Shown: piece by piece, positions 23,270 through 64,000 of the stretch
Layout of the letters: every line of letters starts with the position of its first letter
Position numbering within the stretch: the first letter of the stretch is position 1
DNA from: Symsagittifera roscoffensis
Lineage: Eukaryota > Xenacoelomorpha > Acoela > Convolutidae
Direction of reading: 5' to 3'
DNA: 64,000 nucleotides
Assembly (NCBI RefSeq): GCF_963678635.1
Contig: NC_087063.1
Coordinates: 1,960,073 to 2,024,072 of the forward strand
The notes under the pieces: model-generated
What the model was told of the DNA's origin: nothing
What the model saw: only the letters and a program-made list of their open reading frames with translations
The model's database searches: none
Made by a program: the position numbers and the translations under genes

Positions 23270-23612
23270 TGAATCTAGGGGTATGTGGATCAGAGGAGGG
23301 ATGAAAAATCTTAACGATTTCACCAAGTTTAAACAAAAAATATTTTTTTTAGTTTTAGCTATTCAGCAAACCTTTTCTACCCATGTGTTGACAAAAAAAG
23401 CTAACCATACAATTTTCATTAGGGAAAAGTTGCGGTCTTAAATTTTTCATGCGTTATCAAAAGTATAGAAAATTGCTAAAATTTTCGAAAAGTGATTTTT
23501 CATATAAGGAAATTGTATGACTAGATCTTTTTCGTAAACCAAACAGTTGATAAAAAAGTATCAAACTATTAACTTTTGGCAAGCCATTTCAATATTTTTT
23601 CTAAAATTTCTG
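23270..23612 (+). repeat. ~330 bp repeat, copy 1 of 3
   Basis: The block GTATGTGGATCAGAGGAGGG then GATTTCACCAAGTTTAAAC and AAAAGTATAGAAAATTGC then TATGACTAGATCTTTTTC recurs at 24975-25300 and partially at 24770-24960. It joins the right copy of the 0.9 kb duplication. Confidence 0.65.
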
Positions 23613-24500
23613 GACTACGTTATAAGCAAAATGAAAAAAAAAACTAATTTGCTCAAGGCAAAACATCTTTTCGGAAGTTTTTTGGTTGAGGATAGAAAAG
23701 GTTTTGCGACTGAAGGAACCTAAGACATTTTTTTGTCTAAAGTGAATAATAAAGCTTTTTTATAGACTTCAGGTAGGAAGTTGTAGGAAAAGCTTTTTTG
23801 TTGCATGAAGTAACACCAGAGCATTTAAAGTTCAGATAGGGTATTCGCTGTGAAAATTTTAAATTCTATAGTCGATTCCCTAAAATGGCAATCATTATGC
23901 GCTAATTCGGGCTCATACTCAAGCTTGTGGTTGAGATCTGCTGCAGACTGACTGTTTTTGGCTGCACTTTTCGCAATCAAACCAAACTTTTTAGAGCAAA
24001 TGCAAAATGTGGATAAAATGGACAGCTTCTGATACACCCTCTATGCTTCCTGCAATATGAAACGTTAAAATGGTGACGAGCATATTGGCAAAGAAAAAGT
24101 GCCCTTCTGCCAAATTTTTGACTGCATAAAAAATTTAGTAAAAAAAATTGCCTGTAAAAATCGATAAAATGAGTCAAAACAGTTCAGAGTTTCTTTTTAC
24201 AGAATATCTAAACCAGTTAACGTTATTATAATAAGTGTACAGATTCAATTAACCCAATCAGTAACACTGATTTGTTCCTAGCATTGAAAGTTTTCTCAAC
24301 CTCAAAAAATAACACAAACAATCACTGACCTGGCTCAAACAAAAGACTGTTTAGAAGTTTTTAGATTAAAAAAAAACTCTTTTTCGACAAAATCATTTTT
24401 TTGAATTTTCGAGTTTTTGATTCCAAAAAAGGCACTAAAAATGCTTGAAACACTAACCTTTTTCGGGAAAAACCAAAATTTACGATTTGAATTCAACTGT
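23613..24500 (+). repeat. ~0.9 kb diverged direct duplication, right copy
   Basis: Partner of 21160-22140, with GCGACTGAAGGAACCTAAG, AGACTTCAGGTAGGAAGTTG and TACACCCTCTATGCTTCCTG. With the flanking ~330 bp repeats it forms a nested block of old duplications between 21 and 25.3 kb. Confidence 0.65.
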
Positions 24501-24769
24501 TGTAAAGTTTTAGCAAAAAATTACTTTATACGCTTAATAACAAATCATCAAACCAACAGATTGCCACAAGGAAATTTTTCTAATTCGCAGGTTAAACTTA
24601 CGTAGAGTTAAATATAAGGCGAGTTAATTCTTTCAAGTTGGCCAAAATGCCAACTTTCAAACCCTTCTTCACTTAACAAAAAAAGGCTGCTGGCGAAACG
24701 TTCTCTTTTTTTAAAATTTTGATGTCAAACAGAGTAGTGGCTTACACTTTTACTTGTAGTTGAAACTAC

Positions 24770-25300
24770 GGGGATGTGGATCGGAGGAAGGATCAAAAAC
24801 TTTATGATTTCACCATGATTAAACAAAATGTATTAGTTTGTATAGTTAATTTTAGCTATTTCAAACCCCACGTTAACCACCTTCTTCACATTACAAAAAG
24901 GCTGCTTTTTTACAAAAAGACTGTTTTTTTTCTTAATATTTGTTGTCAAACAGAGAAGTAGTTTGAAAGTTTACTCATGGAGGAGGGATCCAAAACTTTA
25001 TGGTTTCACCATGTTTAAACAAAACGTATTAGTTTTTGTAGCTAATTCTAGCTATTTAGCAAATTTTTTGTACCCACGTCTTGGCCAAAAAGACTGATCA
25101 TACAATTTTCATAGAATGAAATATGGTAGTCTTAAAATTTTCATGCAATATCAAAAGTATAGAAAATTGCCAAAGTTTATGATCTGTGATTTTTCATATA
25201 TGGAATTTGTATGACTAGATCTTTTCCATGAATCAAACATATGATGAAAATTATCAAAATTTTAATTTTTGGCAAACAATTTATATGATTTTTTTTATTT
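24770..25300 (+). repeat. ~330 bp repeat, copies 2 (partial) and 3
   Basis: Copy 2 (24770-24960) keeps only the GTGGATCGGAGGAAGGATC part. Copy 3 (24975-25300) is complete, with GGAGGAGGGATCCAAAAC, ATCAAAAGTATAGAAAATTG and GTATGACTAGATCTTTTCC. No ORF of note. Confidence 0.6.
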
Positions 25301-27446
25301 TGAAAATTTAATAAGTAGTACTTGATCAAAGCAGACATAAACATGCCATTCAAAAGAGGTGAACGTCTTGAAAGTTTTTGAACAAACTTATCCAGCGATA
25401 CGGAAAATAAATCCAATTTTTGTTCATCCAGGAATACGGTATGCACAAAAAATTTTATTCAAAAATTTTTTTGGAAATTGTTTGTTCGTTTAGAAATTTG
25501 GAAATTGTTTGCTGTTGAAAAAAAGCAATTTTGGGGCATTTTTAAAACTACTTTAAAATTTTTTAATTGTCGTCATAAAAATGCTGAACTTAAAAATTCC
25601 ATATATGGAAGCTGTATGATTGACATTTTCTGTACACATAAGTTTTTATGACGATACTCCTACTTTTATGCCAAAACAAGAGAAAAGTTCTTTTGAAAAT
25701 TTGATTTCACCATTTTAGCAAAATTATTATCTATGTGACTAAAAATTTTCCTAGTTTTGTTTATGGAATTCTGTGATTACTATTTTTGATCTATGGAGGT
25801 CAACCCAGGATGTTTTACTGGAATTTTCAATTTATTTCGGCATGAATTGTTGTGAAAAAAATACCAATTGAGAACAAAGGATGATCAAAATGATCCGCGA
25901 ATTGATAGAAAATTATTTTTGCAGTGAAAGATCTATAACCTCTTTTGAGTAACTGTTTTTTGGGTTAATTTTACTTCCGTTTTAGATACACGATAGCTGA
26001 CCGAAGGAAAAGGAGGACTTTTTCCGTAATTTGTGCCAGTCTGATATTTTAATCTAATTTATCAACCCGTTCAAATCTGCATCAGAAAAAGAATTGCAAC
26101 TATAGACCAGTGCTGCTTTAACCCGCCATTCAAAATTTGAGCCCCGATTCAGTTGCATTTAAGCTTAGGCGGGGTTCCAATTACAGTTTAAGGGAGAGAA
26201 AGAGAGAGTGTGTATGGAGAAATAAACAGGCTCTTTACAGAACTAGTGGTTAACACTTTACCTTCTCGATCTATAACCAGAAGCGCCAACGTTTGTTCAG
26301 CCCAGAATGAATTATGTCAAGGACCAGGGGGTGCAGCGTAAAAACCAGAACAACTTAAAAAGCAGACAGCAAAATGTATCCTTAATGGAAAGTGTATCTA
26401 GGAAAAAATCGAACAATTCGAAAAAAAACTCGAAAAACAACGAATATCGACAAGTGTGTTTGTCAAAAAAAACAATGTTTAAAATTATAATTAACCTAAA
26501 GTCAAATTTAGAAAATTTGAAATTAAACTTTTTTTTATATTAGTGAAAAGTTTTGCACCTGTATTAATTTAAAATCAAAAATAGAATGTTAATTTTATCA
26601 TGAAGACAAAAACGCATGATAATTTTAAATTTCTCAATTTCTGCTTTTTAATTCAAATTAAACTAACGTCTTTGTCAGCGTCAATTTCAAAAATATATGT
26701 TCACAAGTTGGTCTGTTTGTTGAAGGGCCCCCTTAGACAACATTTTCTACCTGGAAACTCCAATTACTTACAACAACCATAACATAGTTGAATTCTGCGA
26801 CAAATCTGAATCTTGTTTTCTTTTCTCCCAGATCCAAATTTGTCCAAACACAACTCAAAAGAGCTCAATTGGCATTTCACTGAAGTTCTGTTTAAACATT
26901 GACACTCAACGATATATTACTTGAAACTATAACTCTCTTTCTTGACATGTTGGGTGAAAACGTTCTTTATTTCCACAAAATTACCTACGAAACTTTGGAA
27001 CCAACAGAGAAAAATGTTGGTTCAGATCTTCGGATTTAACGCCCAGCTTCAAATTTATACGCCAGGCTTTTTATTCTCGAAAACTTCAGGAAAACTCAAA
27101 ACTGTTTTCTCCTTAATCAAAGCTACTAGAGCTGAAAATACCTCGGGCTTCTTATTTTAACCCTTCTTTCGCTTTTCAGACAAATGTCTTCCCGGTATTG
27201 TGAAGTTAACATAACTAACTTCTAACTATCCGAAGAAACACCGATTTTGAACCACGAACGCGCGCTAGTCGAAGGAACTTAAATTCCCGTGAATAATCCA
27301 AGAGCCACCAAAATTCCAACATGTGAACAGTTTTCCTAGTTAGCTCAAACCTTTAATCTGGCTGATTCTTTTAAACAGACCGTTGCAGTTACTTGGCTTT
27401 AGAAGGTTTCACGCGCCCATGAAACTGTACAGCTCAAACCCCCACG
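25301..27446. other. Gene-free stretch, less repetitive toward 28 kb
   Basis: From about 25980 the sequence looks more unique and less AT-rich than the repeats to the left. It could include upstream control sequence of the junctophilin gene. A 31-codon frame near 26946-27039 is discussed under rejected items. No promoter motif can be assigned with confidence. Confidence 0.35.
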
Positions 27447-27725
27447 TCAAAGGTATATAGATCTGTTTAAAACCCTGTGCTTAAAATAGAATCTACAAAT
27501 CTCAACAAAATCCATTATCAATTCGAAAACCGCCACACTGCCTAGAAACATAACGCATGCTTTGCTAATGGTAGCGCCATAATTTTCCAAATATTGCTTA
27601 TGATCGTCAAACACGTTTAAAGTGTTCAGCACTGCGGTTGGACCATTATGTTGTATTATGTATTTTAGGGAGTTTTTGCAGAAATTCCCCTTACCCGTGT
27701 TGAAAGTGTTCACAATCTTGAGTGC
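27447..27725 (-). CDS. Possible single exon of an unrecognised protein
   Basis: The minus-strand frame is open for about 92 codons from just after a TAA at 27726-27728. Its peptide has ordinary protein complexity (KNSLKYIIQHNGPTAVLNTL, then LENYGATISKACVMFLGSV). That is unlike the Lys/Phe/Asn-rich chance ORFs of this window and faintly like an alpha-helical (ARM/HEAT-type) repeat. The start is unclear: there is no ATG at the beginning and only a weak acceptor. No companion exon was found in the 5 kb on either side. It may be an exon, a retrocopy fragment or chance. Confidence 0.25.
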   Translation of the reverse strand, partial: ALKIVNTFNTGKGNFCKNSLKYIIQHNGPTAVLNTLNVFDDHKQYLENYGATISKACVMFLGSVAVFELIMDFVEICRFYFKHRVLNRSIYL

Positions 27726-28145
27726 TTACAAACGTGTTTCGGTGCTGATCTGAGACTTACGGGACTAATTATTAACAACCCGAGTTTGAAGCGAGACGCC
27801 AATCCCTTATCGATCGAGTTTGCAACTTTTTCAAATATGATTTTGCTTCAAAACTACCTTTATATTTTAAATCGATGATCAATTCGTTTTAATTGTTCAA
27901 CTCAAGTCTGAGTTGGTTTATTTTTAGTTTATTACCCTTCGCTAACTTTTATGTTTGGTCTTCATATGAGTTTCATTTTTTATTAAAAGAAACATCTTAA
28001 CGATTTTACCCCTTTTCAGCTTATTTCATCTCAGTTTAAATTATAATTAAATTATTAACGAACACGAGACGGGCTTTATCGACTTCGGTTAGATTCACGA
28101 CTCGAAATTTACGACAGTATCAAGGGGGGTAATTTTATTCTATGA

Positions 28146-63787
<35,642 letters not shown>

Positions 63788-64000
63788 GTATGCTACAGTT
63801 TGACTTTTATCAAATTCTTCTTGTTTTTGCCGAAAATTTGAGAAAAAATCAGAAGTTGACATCTCAATTATAAAACCAATTGAGCAAGACTTCGCTTGCA
63901 TGAAAAAACCACGAGGCAATTTTGCAAATTTTAACCGATTGATTTTATTAATTTTATCACATTTATTGAAACGTAAGTTAGAAGTGTCTTATCAAAATAA
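63788..64000 (+). other. Start of the next junctophilin intron
   Basis: AT-rich sequence after the exon 9 donor; nothing else is seen before the window ends. Confidence 0.6.

Noticed and set aside
26946-27039. Short plus-strand frame (VLYFHKITYETLEPTEKNVG) faintly like the start of a dUTPase-type domain
   Set aside because: Only about 30 codons before a stop, with no conserved catalytic motif seen. The likeness is too weak to report as a gene fragment.

Overview
This is a 64 kb piece of an animal (metazoan) genome. The evidence is a multi-exon junctophilin gene with GT..AG introns, two metazoan-type LTR retrotransposons (BEL/Pao and Ty3/Gypsy) and many short non-autonomous repeats in a very AT-rich background. 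No bacterial or phage gene organisation is present. The taxon cannot be fixed from the sequence; the diverged junctophilin and the repeat content suggest an invertebrate.

Layout. 1-2193 is the 3' half of a BEL/Pao polyprotein (RNase H, integrase, C-terminal DUF5641-like part), its 3' UTR and the start of its 3' LTR. 2.5-28 kb has no gene I can recognise. It is a mosaic of repeats: at least two related ~0.5 kb families that begin near GTTCCGACT and end in AGTCGGAAC plus a small hairpin; two tandem ~720 bp MITE-like elements packed with the palindrome TTTCAGATCTGAAA and bounded by GTACCCAG/CTGGGTAC; a family rich in ATTATAATCGATTATAAT; arrays of GGAATCCGC; and several kilobase-scale diverged duplications.

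From 28146 to beyond the right edge runs a junctophilin gene on the + strand. I traced nine exons: 28146-28441, 37100-37219, 37798-37898, 43022-43464, 43549-43687, 52712-52949, 54307-54440, 59023 to about 59196, and 63241-63787. They carry eight MORN motifs in the family's 6+2 arrangement, the joining region, the alpha-helical region and part of the divergent region. The C-terminal membrane anchor is outside the window. All junctions keep frame except exon 7 to exon 8, which implies a missing exon, perhaps in the 200-N assembly gap at 58569-58768.

Intron 5 holds a full-length, apparently intact Ty3/Gypsy element in antisense orientation (45696-51907). Its two ~235 bp LTRs are nearly identical. 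Its gag start codon straddles the junction of the 5' LTR and the primer-binding site. Gag and Pol are in different frames that need a +1 shift, and there is a ~300-residue unassigned linker between RNase H and integrase. The element is bracketed by a perfect 112 bp direct duplication of the target, far longer than a normal target-site duplication. Other recent tandem duplications (945 bp at 59757, about 637 bp at 40891) suggest either frequent tandem duplication in this genome or assembly artefacts.

The exon positions, retroelement domains and repeat matches were read directly from the sequence. Family names of the small repeats, the core promoter at 8343 and the minus-strand exon at 27.5 kb are inferences.
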